Assembly: GCA_035530615.1 (NCBI GenBank) | Contig: DATKUL010000003.1 | Coordinates: forward strand, 124,001 to 188,000 | Length of the DNA stretch: 64,000 nt | Direction of reading: 5' to 3' | Source: Candidatus Paceibacterota bacterium | GTDB lineage: Bacteria; Actinomycetota; Actinomycetes; Nanopelagicales; Nanopelagicaceae | Shown here: positions 1 to 8,745 of the stretch, piece after piece | Layout: each line of letters starts with the position of its first letter | How positions within the stretch are numbered: position 1 is the first letter of the stretch | Made by a program: the position numbers and the translations under genes | The notes under the pieces: generated by a model | What the model saw: the letters and a program-made list of their open reading frames with translations, nothing else | Database searches by the model: none | Told to the model about the DNA's origin: nothing

Positions 1-543
1 GACCTGTCCATTGAGTATCTCCAAGGTGGAATTCATTCTGACCTCAGCTCCAAGAGCTCCCACCTCATGGTTGAGGGCTCTTATAATTGAATTCGGATCA
101 CTGACGCCAGTCGTTGGCGACCAGAGGAAACTGCCGAATGTTGTCGCAAGGGGCTCAATTTTCTTGAGTTCACTTGCCTCATACCTTTCGAGTGCAACAC
201 CGTTAGCCTGTCCGCGCTCAAAGAGTGCTTGTAGACGCAGGACTTCCCCTGAATCTCGAGCGACAATCACCTTGCCCACATCCCGCACCACGATGTCATA
301 TTTTCTAGCAATCTCCCTGATGGCCAAGTTGCCATCTCGGCAGAATTTGGCCTTTAAAGAATCGGGAGAGTAGTAAAAACCTGCATGTAAAACTCCCGAG
401 TTCCGCCCACTTGCGTGTGCACCAAGAATGGATTCCTTCTCAACAACTAGCACTTTTAGGAGTGGTTCGCGAAGCAGTAGTGCTCTAGCGAGCGACAAAC
501 CAATGACTCCGGCTCCACCAATTAGTACATCAAATCTCTCCAT
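1..543 (-). CDS. FAD-dependent oxidoreductase, L-2-hydroxyglutarate oxidase (LhgO)-like, 3' end beyond window
   Basis: Reading the minus strand from an ATG at 543 gives 181 codons open to base 1. The N-terminus MERFDVLIGGAGVIGLSLAR is a Rossmann FAD-binding motif (GxGxxG), and the later GRNSGVLHAGFYYSPDSLKA segment is the signature of the LhgO/DAO-type oxidoreductases, which oxidise 2-hydroxy acids such as L-2-hydroxyglutarate. Only about half of the usual 400 residues lies in the window. The start overlaps the end of the GNAT gene by 14 bases, so it is translated as the last visible gene of the aminosugar operon. Whether it is a general metabolic enzyme or acts on a hydroxyacyl part of the polysaccharide is unknown. 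A broken relative lies at 40488-41206. Confidence 0.8.
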   Translation of the reverse strand, partial: MERFDVLIGGAGVIGLSLARALLLREPLLKVLVVEKESILGAHASGRNSGVLHAGFYYSPDSLKAKFCRDGNLAIREIARKYDIVVRDVGKVIVARDSGEVLRLQALFERGQANGVALERYEASELKKIEPLATTFGSFLWSPTTGVSDPNSIIRALNHEVGALGAEVRMNSTLEILNGQV

Positions 544-1141
544 CACGCGATTCCCGACTGCTCGCGGCGTAATTTTTGAGAAAGTTTTCCATTCTTGGAA
601 TTGTAATTGAAAGGTAGTCTTCGCGGATCAGTGAAACAAGGTAGGAGTCTTCGTGGTCCGAAGACTCCTCCATTTGTTGATCTAGACGGCCCTCGATAAC
701 CATCCCGTAATACTGTTGCCACGCGAGCATACGTTCATTGGATCCCGCGATCCGTCCGTGAAGTTTCTGCAACCCCAACATCTCAAAAGCTACTTTGTAT
801 AGAATCAACGTTGCCTCAACGGCGATTGGTTGATTGCTAAAGTTTTTATCAACGAGAAACCGGGCGGGCTCTGCAAGTAGGTTCACTAAATCAATCTTCA
901 CGAGTGAGATCATCCCGCAAGGTTCACCATTGGTTGTCTCGATGATGAAATTCAATTCATTTTCAGGCCGAGATTGGATCCACTCTTCTTGCTCACTGAT
1001 CTTTTGGGCTCCAACGTGGAGTAGCCGTGCACGGGGAGAGAGTCTCCAATTAAGGGTGAGCTCAGCATCGGAGACCACTAGGAGTCTGAGCCTCACATAC
1101 TTCCCAGTGAGGCACTTCTCCAATATTTCAGGAATCCGCAA
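530..1141 (-). CDS. GNAT-family N-acyltransferase, RimJ/PseH-like
   Basis: The product has 203 residues with the layout of GNAT acetyltransferases of the RimJ/PseH type: an early RLRLLVVSDAELTLNWR strand-helix, a middle GMISLVKIDL segment and a late GLQKLHGRIAGSNERMLAWQ segment. In sugar operons such enzymes acylate the amino group of a nucleotide-linked aminosugar. It lies just downstream of a keto reductase, a KAS III and an acyl carrier protein. The acyl donor could therefore be an ACP thioester rather than acetyl-CoA; this is inference. The start is a TTG with only a weak ribosome site, so an internal GTG at codon 16 is possible. Confidence 0.75.
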   Translation of the reverse strand: MRIPEILEKCLTGKYVRLRLLVVSDAELTLNWRLSPRARLLHVGAQKISEQEEWIQSRPENELNFIIETTNGEPCGMISLVKIDLVNLLAEPARFLVDKNFSNQPIAVEATLILYKVAFEMLGLQKLHGRIAGSNERMLAWQQYYGMVIEGRLDQQMEESSDHEDSYLVSLIREDYLSITIPRMENFLKNYAASSRESRDGEI

Positions 1142-1179
1142 GGTCTAATCCGAGACCATGTGGTTTATGCATTTATGTT

Positions 1180-1860
1180 TCATCGAACACTTTGATCGAT
1201 ATCGATGACAGTTCCATTTACTGAGGGTGCACCTACTAGAGTTTTAATAACTGAGGCAATATCTTTGGGATCCAAACTTGCAGCGGTCGGTATGCGCAAT
1301 TTGAGTGCGTCCATATTCTTCTGCGGAAGATTCTGGCTGTACCCGAAATCCAACAGCCCAAGCTGCAGTACGTTCGATGTGATACCGAATTTCGCATACT
1401 CGACGGCAATAGTCCTGCTTAACCCAACCTGCGCAGACTTAATCATTGCGTAGATGGACCCGCCAGCAACGCCTCTCGAACTCTCCTTTGATCCAATAAA
1501 GATGACCCGTCCAAAGTTTTGTTGGATCATTGTTAGCAGAACGTCCTTGATAAGCAGAGTTGGAAATTCAAGATTAGATTCAAGGTCAGCAGTTAACTGT
1601 TCATGCGAGATATCTTTGAGCAACGTCGGCTCGGTACCTATTCCGACAAAGACAAGGACGATGTCTTTATTCGAACTTATCTGCGCTGCGACAGATGGCG
1701 CATCGTGATAATTGGTGTCGATGAAACCGATATCTCGTCCACTGAATTCACCCGTAAGGCTGGCCGGGCGTTGTCGTCCAACCAGAACTACTTCTTCTTT
1801 CTCAAAGTGTCGGAGCAAGCGCTCGGTTAAAGCGGCGTTGGCACCAATGAAGAAAATCAT
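1180..1860 (-). CDS. short-chain dehydrogenase/reductase, 3-oxoacyl-ACP reductase-like
   Basis: The ATG at 1860 overlaps the stop of the KAS III gene in an ATGA, giving 226 residues; a longer reading to 1953 would overlap that gene by 97 bases and is unlikely. The catalytic set of classical SDRs is present: Ser124, Tyr137 and Lys141 (YAMIK), followed by ITSNVLQLG near 160-168. The glycine-rich nucleotide motif is degenerate (IGANAALTERL instead of TGxxxGIG), which is odd and could mean altered cofactor use. Its position directly after KAS III and ACP suggests it reduces a 3-oxoacyl-ACP to a 3-hydroxyacyl group for the sugar. That role is inferred from context. Confidence 0.75.
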   Translation of the reverse strand: MIFFIGANAALTERLLRHFEKEEVVLVGRQRPASLTGEFSGRDIGFIDTNYHDAPSVAAQISSNKDIVLVFVGIGTEPTLLKDISHEQLTADLESNLEFPTLLIKDVLLTMIQQNFGRVIFIGSKESSRGVAGGSIYAMIKSAQVGLSRTIAVEYAKFGITSNVLQLGLLDFGYSQNLPQKNMDALKLRIPTAASLDPKDIASVIKTLVGAPSVNGTVIDIDQSVR

Positions 1861-2786
1861 CCTTTCGCCTCCAATAAAACCGATGTCATGCTCAATCCGA
1901 CCCCGAAGGCGTGAAGGAGAATATTCCTCCCCAATGCCCCATCTGAAATACATTTCAATCTCTCTTTGAGGGCAATTGGGATGCTGGAAGAGACTGTATT
2001 TCCGATTTCCGAGGCAGTGAAGAGTTCTTTGCCCTCGATACCTAAGCGCTCACCAATCATTTCTACGACGATTCTACTTCCTTGATGGAGAAACCATTCG
2101 TCTATCTCATCGACTCGTAACCCAGCCTCAGCAAGGAGGGAGGGCACCATTTCTGCAGAGTATGAAAGGGACCAAGCAAGGACCGAGGAACCCTCCATCT
2201 CAAGTTTGAGATCGGCAAGTTCGGATCCTTGTATAGAAATCTTCTCCGACTGGGAGAAATCATTCCGAGTTTGGTGTTTAACAATCTTGAATTCATCTCC
2301 AGGAACGATTGTGCAGAGCGAAATGGCATCCGAGAAAATTGGCGAAACACTTGAATCGCTCTTGGTGAAATAGTCCGAGTACTTCTCAGCACAGACTATA
2401 TGCACCCTAGGTGCACTATGCGCACTTACTAGCGCATCGGCCATAATAATCGCGCGTGCGAATCCACTGCAACCGTCCGATACTTCGATGATATTCACGG
2501 CACTTGATTCCGAAACATCCTTGAAAACTGTGGCCGAACTTCCCGGGATAAATTCAAGGATGGACTGATTCACGAAAATAACGAAATCGCCTTTGAGAAG
2601 AACTAATTTCTCTTTGAGGAAGTTGGAGAAGAATTCACTACTCCCTAGTGACGTGTGATGAACATTTATGAAACCTGAGCGGGAGACCAACTTTGAGTAA
2701 TCTCTACCAACCTCCCTGCAGAGTGCCTCTACAGAAATGCGATTTTCCCCCAGCGCATAGTCAATTTCTTGGATACTGAAACTCAC
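1857..2786 (-). CDS. 3-oxoacyl-ACP synthase III-like (FabH family)
   Basis: This 309-residue protein has the FabH-type thiolase fold signature with all three catalytic residues: Cys106 in DGCSGFA, His234 in FLHQGSRIV and Asn263 in EIGNTVSSSIP. Such enzymes condense an acyl-CoA starter with a malonyl-ACP extender, or transfer acyl groups. It starts with GTG and overlaps the ACP stop, and it ends in an ATGA with the SDR, so the three are translationally coupled. Fatty acid synthesis genes are not otherwise near, so a dedicated role in making a short acyl substituent is more likely than bulk lipid synthesis. Its substrate cannot be read from sequence. Confidence 0.85.
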   Translation of the reverse strand: MSFSIQEIDYALGENRISVEALCREVGRDYSKLVSRSGFINVHHTSLGSSEFFSNFLKEKLVLLKGDFVIFVNQSILEFIPGSSATVFKDVSESSAVNIIEVSDGCSGFARAIIMADALVSAHSAPRVHIVCAEKYSDYFTKSDSSVSPIFSDAISLCTIVPGDEFKIVKHQTRNDFSQSEKISIQGSELADLKLEMEGSSVLAWSLSYSAEMVPSLLAEAGLRVDEIDEWFLHQGSRIVVEMIGERLGIEGKELFTASEIGNTVSSSIPIALKERLKCISDGALGRNILLHAFGVGLSMTSVLLEAKG

Positions 2787-3019
2787 TCGATTAACCCATG
2801 ATCTTTAAGTTCGGCGAAAATTCCTCGCATGGTGGTGGCTGTGGCAATGCCGGGTATTTTGTCGGTGGCACCGTTAGTCAATTTTGCAAGAGTGGCAAAA
2901 ATTGAAAGTTGGCCAAGCGAATCCCAATTCTCGGTATTGTCCATTGTGGAGTCGAGATTTAACCCCGACTCTTCAATAGCAAAAGCCAGCTCTTTGAGAA
3001 TTTCATCTCCGCTTAACAT
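2783..3019 (-). CDS. acyl carrier protein
   Basis: A 78-residue acidic protein with the phosphopantetheine attachment motif WDSLGQLSIF (Ser in DSL, near residue 34). I chose the ATG at 3019 because GAGGGG lies at the right distance before it; a TTG 15 bases upstream is possible. The stop overlaps the KAS III start by four bases. A carrier protein beside KAS III and a reductase, in a nucleotide-sugar operon, indicates an ACP-tethered acyl group made for sugar decoration. No phosphopantetheinyl transferase or malonyl transferase is in the window, so it would depend on housekeeping enzymes. Confidence 0.85.
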   Translation of the reverse strand: MLSGDEILKELAFAIEESGLNLDSTMDNTENWDSLGQLSIFATLAKLTNGATDKIPGIATATTMRGIFAELKDHGLIE

Positions 3020-3078
3020 TGTGATACCCCTCAATTGGTCGATGTTCGCATACTTATGGCAAACAAAATCTACTCCCG

Positions 3079-3819
3079 TCAGGGTCGTAACTCATATATC
3101 TGCGTTGTGAATTGAAAGGATTCTCCGTTGGAGGTGAAACTCACCAAGTTCTTCTCTTTTAAGGATTCCATCTCAACTTGATCGTCTACCTTCGGAATTC
3201 TCAACGACCATTGATTCTCACTAAGGAGTGTGACGCGCGAGAAGTTGGCTCGCATCAGACGAAGCCCAGCGGCGGTATCGCTGAGTGAAATCAAAGGAAT
3301 AAGTACGGAAGAATTGGAGTCTCGCAGGTGTGATTTTGCATTTTCAATTATGACCTTCACCAGCGCCAAACCGTCTGCTCCCGTCTCACATGGGACGCCT
3401 TCAAACCAGGTGTCGAGCATAGGGATTTGATCCGAAATTCCAGAGACATCGCAGACAATGAGGTCAAAAACTTCATCTACCCAGGGCTCGAAAAGCGATC
3501 CATTTACTGCTATTTCACCCAGGTGCAGGATGGAAGCGTTGTATTTTGCAGCCTCAACCGCTTCTCTGGATTGATCTGAAAGACAGACACTCACCTCCCT
3601 ATTTGGATCGAGAGCCAATTCAAGGCCGATAATTCCCCACCCGCATCCGAGGTCAAGGACCCTCATTCCTGGCGCAATTCTTCTCTTCGCTTCCTTGAGT
3701 AGAAAGGAAGTGGTGGCTGTCGGTTGGAATACTCCTTCACCTGATGTACGTAACTCGTCACTGAACGGAAGAAGATTCTCGGCACCAAGTGCACGGAGAA
3801 ATCGACTTGTCGTCGTCAA
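3079..3819 (-). CDS. class I SAM-dependent methyltransferase
   Basis: A 246-residue protein with the SAM-binding motif VLDLGCGWGIIGLELA near residues 54-69 and an acidic loop CLSDQSREAVEAAK. The layout resembles small-molecule or PrmA/MTS-like methyltransferases, but the NPPY motif of N-methylating family members is replaced by CDVSG. It could methylate the aminosugar or the acyl group. It overlaps the FdtA-like gene start by four bases (3816-3819) and is followed by a 59-base gap before the ACP gene. Substrate not recognisable. Confidence 0.7.
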   Translation of the reverse strand: MTTTSRFLRALGAENLLPFSDELRTSGEGVFQPTATTSFLLKEAKRRIAPGMRVLDLGCGWGIIGLELALDPNREVSVCLSDQSREAVEAAKYNASILHLGEIAVNGSLFEPWVDEVFDLIVCDVSGISDQIPMLDTWFEGVPCETGADGLALVKVIIENAKSHLRDSNSSVLIPLISLSDTAAGLRLMRANFSRVTLLSENQWSLRIPKVDDQVEMESLKEKNLVSFTSNGESFQFTTQIYELRP

Positions 3820-4265
3820 GATCGTCCGCCAGCGCTGAGTTGGTGCCCGCGAAGTCCAAGTAGTTCTTCGTAATCTCTAATGTATTCATTCGCATCATAA
3901 GGTTCGGAAGCGAAGACCCCTAGAACCGCATTTGAAGTATTGCCATGTTGGATTCCCCAGACCAATGCAGGAATATGCAAACCCTGTCTCGGTGAATCCA
4001 GAAGGTACTCCTCTTCGTGCAGCCCGTCTTTAAGTGTGACGAGCACACTTCCCGCTAATGCGACAAGGACTTGCTGGCATGTTCTGTGGGCGTGATCGCC
4101 GCGCACACTCGTTGCGGGCACGTTATACACGGAGTAGAAGCGTTTGGGCATAAATGGAAGGTCCGCAAGGAACTCGATAACCGTAAGATCTCCGCGGTCA
4201 TCAAGTGAAGTTTTGAAAGTTAAAAGTGAGCCAAGAGAACGGCCATTTGTGGAGTTCTTAGTCAT
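3816..4265 (-). CDS. fdtA: sugar 3,4-ketoisomerase, FdtA/WxcM-like cupin
   Basis: The ATG at 4265 gives 149 residues, the usual size of FdtA/QdtA. The family motif RGDHAH at residues 55-60 is followed by CQQVLVALAGSVLV, and SEPYDANEYIRDY near 120-132 closes the cupin. The family interconverts dTDP-4-keto-6-deoxyglucose and the 3-keto isomer, which the DegT aminotransferase then aminates. It overlaps the upstream glycosyltransferase by eight bases and the methyltransferase by four. Sequence alone does not separate the fucose (FdtA) from the quinovose (QdtA) product, so the symbol names the family rather than the exact product. Confidence 0.8.
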   Translation of the reverse strand: MTKNSTNGRSLGSLLTFKTSLDDRGDLTVIEFLADLPFMPKRFYSVYNVPATSVRGDHAHRTCQQVLVALAGSVLVTLKDGLHEEEYLLDSPRQGLHIPALVWGIQHGNTSNAVLGVFASEPYDANEYIRDYEELLGLRGHQLSAGGRS

Positions 4266-5220
4266 TGTCTTCCATCTTTTTATTAAAGATTCTGTGTTCA
4301 GAGATAATGGCAATGGGGCGAAGTTTTGTGTTCTCGTAAGCTCTCCAGGCATAGGAGCCCACGACTCCCAATCCCAACAATATTCCAGATGTTGAAGCAA
4401 GAATCACTGTCATCAGCGCTGCATATCCAGGCGGATTCAATGATCCCGTAAGTGATACCCAAAAGATCGCAATTCCTAAAATTACTGATGCCAAAATCCC
4501 AAATAAGCCCACAAACTGGAGGGCGATAATAGGGATGTCCGTGAATGCGAAGACACTATCCATGAAATAACGAATTCTCTTTCGCAGGGTCCAGCTACTT
4601 GACCCATAAGGCCTACTCAATCGAGTGTAATCGATGAATTCTCGACGAAATCCAACCCAGAATAGGAGGCCAATCAAACTCGTGCTTCCCTCTGGTAATT
4701 TATTTAGTTGGTTGGCGACGTTACGGGTACAGGCAAAAACATCTACACCACCGGACGGAACCTCCCTATTAATAATGCGTTTGTAGTTCCCCCAATAGAT
4801 CCTTGCCATGAGCGCAGAAGAGAAATTGTCGTGTCTGGCAATTCTTCTCCCCATGACGATATCTGAGGAGCCTTCCTCAAGTTTGTTGAAGAACTTTCTG
4901 ATTAATTCTGGTGGCTCCTGCAGATCGGCTGCAATAACGGCGATGTAATCTCCTTGTGCCGCCGCCAAACCCATCCGAACTGCAGATAAAGATCCAAAAT
5001 TTCTCGAAAGTTGGAGAACTTGCGAGGTCATGTACTCATTTGGAAATCTCAAATTTATCTTTGAAGCTGAAGCGTCGGGAGATCCATCCACCACGAAAAC
5101 AACCTCTAATACCCCAATAATCGACTCAGATAACTTTTGAAGTGAATCAACCAATTCGTCAATTGATTCTTCGTTCTTGTATACCGGAATTACAACCGAG
5201 TGAGTTACTTTGTTTGGCAT
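4258..5220 (-). CDS. GT2 glycosyltransferase, DPM1/GtrB-like with C-terminal membrane helices
   Basis: The 320-residue product begins with a GT2 fold (HSVVIPVYKNEESIDELV, then VVDGSPD and AADLQEP as metal/nucleotide-binding acidic motifs) and ends with two hydrophobic helices near 230-290. This is the pattern of GtrB/ArnC-type enzymes that load a sugar onto polyprenyl phosphate at the inner face of the membrane. The lipid-linked sugar would be used by GT-C transferases such as those at 7346 and 19592. It is second in the minus-strand operon, four bases after the DegT gene. Confidence 0.8.
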   Translation of the reverse strand: MPNKVTHSVVIPVYKNEESIDELVDSLQKLSESIIGVLEVVFVVDGSPDASASKINLRFPNEYMTSQVLQLSRNFGSLSAVRMGLAAAQGDYIAVIAADLQEPPELIRKFFNKLEEGSSDIVMGRRIARHDNFSSALMARIYWGNYKRIINREVPSGGVDVFACTRNVANQLNKLPEGSTSLIGLLFWVGFRREFIDYTRLSRPYGSSSWTLRKRIRYFMDSVFAFTDIPIIALQFVGLFGILASVILGIAIFWVSLTGSLNPPGYAALMTVILASTSGILLGLGVVGSYAWRAYENTKLRPIAIISEHRIFNKKMEDND

Positions 5221-5224
5221 ACGC

Positions 5225-6346
5225 CTACCCCAGTATTTCTAGGACGGAGTTGGTGACTATCGAAACTTCTTGAGAGGTCATCTCAGGGAAACATGGAAGA
5301 GAGACGATCTCGTCTTTCGCCAATCTGGACTCCGGAAGCACGGGGACGATTTTCTGCGGTGGTAGACCGACTTGATCGCAATCCAAGATCGGGAAATGTA
5401 CAGCTGTTTGGACTCCCTTTTCTTTGAGCACCTTTTGAAAATCACTCCTGACAATATTCCATGGCAGGCGCAAGACGGCCAGGTGCGCCGTTGAGTCTGG
5501 TGAATTCTCGGTGACAAAATGCAAATCTGTGCCTTGTAGAGCCTTTCGGTAACTTCCTACAATGTCGCGTCGTTTTTGGTTTAAAGAATCCACCTTTGGA
5601 AGTCCTACTCGAAGGATGGCGGCTTGCATTTCATCAAGTCGACTATTTGTGCCACCAGAAAGATCGATTGAGTATTTTTGACCCCAGCCATACTGACGCA
5701 ATTTGCGAAGCTTGGTGGCAAGCTCTGGGTCGCTTGTAGCGACAGCACCACCATCGCCGGCCGCTCCTAAATTCTTGGTAGGGAAGAAACTGAAAGCCCC
5801 TATATGACCCACCGACCCGACTCGCCGATATCCGCTTAACCCGCCGATCGCCTGCGCGCAATCCTCAATGACTTTTATGCCGTATGGCTCGCATAATTCG
5901 CGAATTTGCTCCACGGGAGCGATGTTGCCATACAAGTGTGTTACAACGACGGCAACGATTTCGTGAGAGAGGAGTGGGGAGAGCGTATTCTCGCTAATCA
6001 CGAGTTTCTCCGGGTCAACGTCGCAGTAAGTGATTTCGCATCCGATGCCCGCGGCCACAACGCTTGTATATCCGCCAGCATTTGCTGCGGTGATGATCTT
6101 CGATCCAGTCTTACAACCCACGGCCTTCAGTGCTAATTCCAAGGCATCGGTTCCTGAGGCGACACCTATCACAGACTCCACACCGAGAAAGAGTGCCAGT
6201 TCATATTCAAAAGCCGCATGTTCGGGTCCGTGAATGTAATACCCACTTTGAATGACACGGTTACAGGCTTCCTGGACTTCTTTGGAATTTGCCAACCACC
6301 CACGAGATAGATCGTTAAAAGGTATGTCGACCGGTGTAGAAATCAA
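5225..6346 (-). CDS. DegT/DnrJ/EryC1 PLP-dependent sugar aminotransferase, FdtB/QdtB-like
   Basis: A 373-residue DegT-family enzyme with the PLP lysine K191 in FFPTKNLGAAGDGGA and the ring-stacking motif EDCAQ at 161-165. Paired with the FdtA-like isomerase and RmlA, it should aminate dTDP-3-keto-6-deoxyhexose at C3 to give dTDP-3-amino-3,6-dideoxyhexose. It begins the minus-strand operon, divergent from rmlA. The start is TTG, supported by a GGGGGGTGA ribosome site 5-7 bases upstream. The exact stereochemistry of the product is not visible. Confidence 0.85.
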   Translation of the reverse strand: MISTPVDIPFNDLSRGWLANSKEVQEACNRVIQSGYYIHGPEHAAFEYELALFLGVESVIGVASGTDALELALKAVGCKTGSKIITAANAGGYTSVVAAGIGCEITYCDVDPEKLVISENTLSPLLSHEIVAVVVTHLYGNIAPVEQIRELCEPYGIKVIEDCAQAIGGLSGYRRVGSVGHIGAFSFFPTKNLGAAGDGGAVATSDPELATKLRKLRQYGWGQKYSIDLSGGTNSRLDEMQAAILRVGLPKVDSLNQKRRDIVGSYRKALQGTDLHFVTENSPDSTAHLAVLRLPWNIVRSDFQKVLKEKGVQTAVHFPILDCDQVGLPPQKIVPVLPESRLAKDEIVSLPCFPEMTSQEVSIVTNSVLEILG

Positions 6347-6441
6347 GAATCACCCCCCAAGCAATGCGAAGTGGCACGTTGTAGCCGAAACCTATCGCAA
6401 ATCTTGGGAGAATTCATGACTCCTCGTTCGATCCAAGCTAA

Positions 6442-6470
6442 TTGAATAGAAGTTGCTTACTCAGTAACCT
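6442..6470 (+). promoter_or_regulatory. promoter of a leaderless rmlA transcript
   Basis: TTGAAT at 6442-6447 and TAACCT at 6465-6470 are separated by 17 bases. Only six bases lie between the -10 box and the rmlA ATG, and no ribosome site is present, so transcription should begin at or next to the start codon. Confidence 0.6.
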
Positions 6471-6476
6471 AACGGG

Positions 6477-7349
6477 ATGCGCGGCATCATTCTCGCCGGT
6501 GGGACCGGTTCAAGACTCTGGCCATTGACCCGCGGTGTAAGTAAGCAACTTTTGCCGATTTACAACAAACCTCTTATTCATTACCCCTTAGGAACCCTCA
6601 TGCTCGCTGGAATAAGAGAGTTTCTCATTATTACAACAGAGAGGGACCAGGAAGCTTTTCAGCGATTGTTAGGAACTGGCGAAGACTTGGGCATTGAGAT
6701 TGATTACGCCATCCAACCCAAGCCAGAGGGACTAGCGCAAGCCTTCATCATCGGCGCAGATTTCATCCAGGATGAGAATGTGGCACTCATTCTTGGTGAC
6801 AATATTTTCCATGGCACTGGGCTTGGCCATCAATTGCAGTCGCTTAGCAATGTTGAAGGCGCGCACATATTTGGATACAAAGTGAGAGATCCTCACAGTT
6901 ACGGTGTGGTGGAAATCGGTGCGGATGGCAAAATTCTTTCTCTTGAAGAGAAGCCGGAAAATCCCAAATCAAATATGGCAATTCCAGGACTTTACTTTTA
7001 CGATTCCTCAGTTGTAGATGTCGCTCGTTCAATACGACCGAGCGCGCGTGGGGAGTTGGAAATAACCGAAGTAAACAGGAAGTATTTGAATATTGGGAAA
7101 TTAGGGATCTCAATTCTAGAACGTGGCACTGCCTGGCTAGATACGGGGACTTTCGAATCCCTGTACGCGGCGGCTTCATACGTCAGAGTTGTTGAAGAAC
7201 GACAAGGAAATATGATTTCCTGTTTAGAAGAAATAGCGTGGCGTCAAGGATGGATAGATGGAGTCAAACTTGAATCTCTAATCAATAACATGGGAAGAAA
7301 TGAGTATTCGAATTACCTTTCTCAATTCCTGGGGACGTTGTTTGAATGA
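6477..7349 (+). CDS. rmlA: glucose-1-phosphate thymidylyltransferase
   Basis: A 290-residue RmlA with GGTGSRLWPLT at 8-18, Lys23 in SKQLLPIYNKP and the metal aspartate D108 in LILGDNIFHG. It joins dTTP and glucose-1-phosphate to dTDP-glucose, the entry to dTDP-deoxysugars. The FdtA/FdtB-like genes across the divergent promoter and the RmlC-like gene at 38437 would use this pool. RmlB, the 4,6-dehydratase needed next, is not in the window. Length matches the family and the stop overlaps the next gene in ATGA. Confidence 0.95.
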   Translation: MRGIILAGGTGSRLWPLTRGVSKQLLPIYNKPLIHYPLGTLMLAGIREFLIITTERDQEAFQRLLGTGEDLGIEIDYAIQPKPEGLAQAFIIGADFIQDENVALILGDNIFHGTGLGHQLQSLSNVEGAHIFGYKVRDPHSYGVVEIGADGKILSLEEKPENPKSNMAIPGLYFYDSSVVDVARSIRPSARGELEITEVNRKYLNIGKLGISILERGTAWLDTGTFESLYAAASYVRVVEERQGNMISCLEEIAWRQGWIDGVKLESLINNMGRNEYSNYLSQFLGTLFE

Positions 7350-8632
7350 ATAACCTCACAATTCGCCTTGGTAAGAAAATAAATCTGAAATTCGTTCCGC
7401 TTGCGTTGGGAGGGCTAACCGCCGCCATGGTTGTGGCGTGGGTTTTAAGCGGGTATTTTGGTTATGACGTTCATGTCCTAATTTCATATTACTCATCTGA
7501 TCTTCCGGGGAGCGCACTCATCGGCGATCGTGCATTTGGTATTCATACTTTTGGTGATTATTTGCTTGCCCATGAGTATGCGACCGCTGGGAATCCATGG
7601 GTAAATTCAATGGTTCCGGCAAACAACTACCCGCCCCTCCCAATGGCACTTTTCTGGATTCTCTCGCTTCTTCCATACAAGCTTGGGCTTGCAACTTACC
7701 TACTTCTTGCTTTTTGCTCGATGATTTATCCGATCATCCGTGAATTAGGTCGAACCAAGACATTTAACGAGTATGGAGCGGTACTAGTGCCCTGCATACT
7801 TTCAGTGGGAGTGATTGCCACGCTAGATCGCGGAAATTATGTGGCTTTTCTTGTCACTCCGCTCTATTTGTTCATTAAAGCAATTAGGGAAGAGAAGTGG
7901 GGCAGTTCTGCTCTTCTATTAGGCCTCATGGTTGCTTTGAAGATATACCCAGCCATACTGCTGGTTGTATATCTTAGGAAGAGGAAGATTCTCCCCATTC
8001 TGTTAGTTGCCTTTTACAGTGTGGGTAGTTCGATTGCTGCGGCATATGCATTCCCGGGTGATGTCAAGACGACATTGAAGACTATGTCCAGTGCGGTATT
8101 CGGATTTGGAGGAGATGGAACATTTGGACTCAATCCTTACAATGTTTCGCTCTTCAGTGCCATCAGTCGAATCCTTTCCAGAATTCCGTCTCTTAGTGAG
8201 GAGTTGCAAACTTTCACCGATCACCAGTGGTACATCGGGATTTTCTACATGGCTCTCGTTGCATTTGTTGTAATAGCGCAACGGATTCCATTTGTAATTT
8301 CTATGTTCTTATTGGTTTCCACGCTCTGGCTCGTTCCACCTCTTAATTTTCACTACGTAACCGTTCTTCTTCTTGCGCCTCTGGCAATTGTTATCGGCAA
8401 TTCTCGAGGCTCCAAAAAGTCCCTTAGCAACGCACATTCCTATTCGATTCTTTACTCTCTCACCACCATTTCTATCCTCCTAACCTTATTACCAATCGTA
8501 ATTCCAATGTCTCATGGTCCCGAGAACGCAATGCGGACAATCCCATCACTGTCCTGGCTTGTACTCGCAATCTTTGCGACGTCTTGGAGCCTTATACCTG
8601 CTTCACGCTCTGAACGTATTCAAAGAGTTTGA
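7346..8632 (+). CDS. GT87-family membrane glycosyltransferase (DUF2029)
   Basis: A 428-residue protein with about ten hydrophobic segments, an early periplasmic loop containing GDRAFGIHTFGDY, and LDRGNYVAFL near 165, which matches the GT87 (DUF2029) GT-C layout of polyprenol-phosphate-dependent mannosyltransferases of actinobacteria. It would transfer a lipid-linked sugar outside the membrane. It overlaps rmlA by four bases, so is co-translated with it. Donor and acceptor are unknown. Confidence 0.75.
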   Translation: MNNLTIRLGKKINLKFVPLALGGLTAAMVVAWVLSGYFGYDVHVLISYYSSDLPGSALIGDRAFGIHTFGDYLLAHEYATAGNPWVNSMVPANNYPPLPMALFWILSLLPYKLGLATYLLLAFCSMIYPIIRELGRTKTFNEYGAVLVPCILSVGVIATLDRGNYVAFLVTPLYLFIKAIREEKWGSSALLLGLMVALKIYPAILLVVYLRKRKILPILLVAFYSVGSSIAAAYAFPGDVKTTLKTMSSAVFGFGGDGTFGLNPYNVSLFSAISRILSRIPSLSEELQTFTDHQWYIGIFYMALVAFVVIAQRIPFVISMFLLVSTLWLVPPLNFHYVTVLLLAPLAIVIGNSRGSKKSLSNAHSYSILYSLTTISILLTLLPIVIPMSHGPENAMRTIPSLSWLVLAIFATSWSLIPASRSERIQRV

Positions 8633-8745
8633 GTCGAACTTCGAAATAGTTTTGTTCTGAGAATAGATTCCATATCAAGGTAAATATCGTTTCAATTATC
8701 GTCAATGATGTGGACTTACAGGAGTGATAACCATAATATTTGGCT

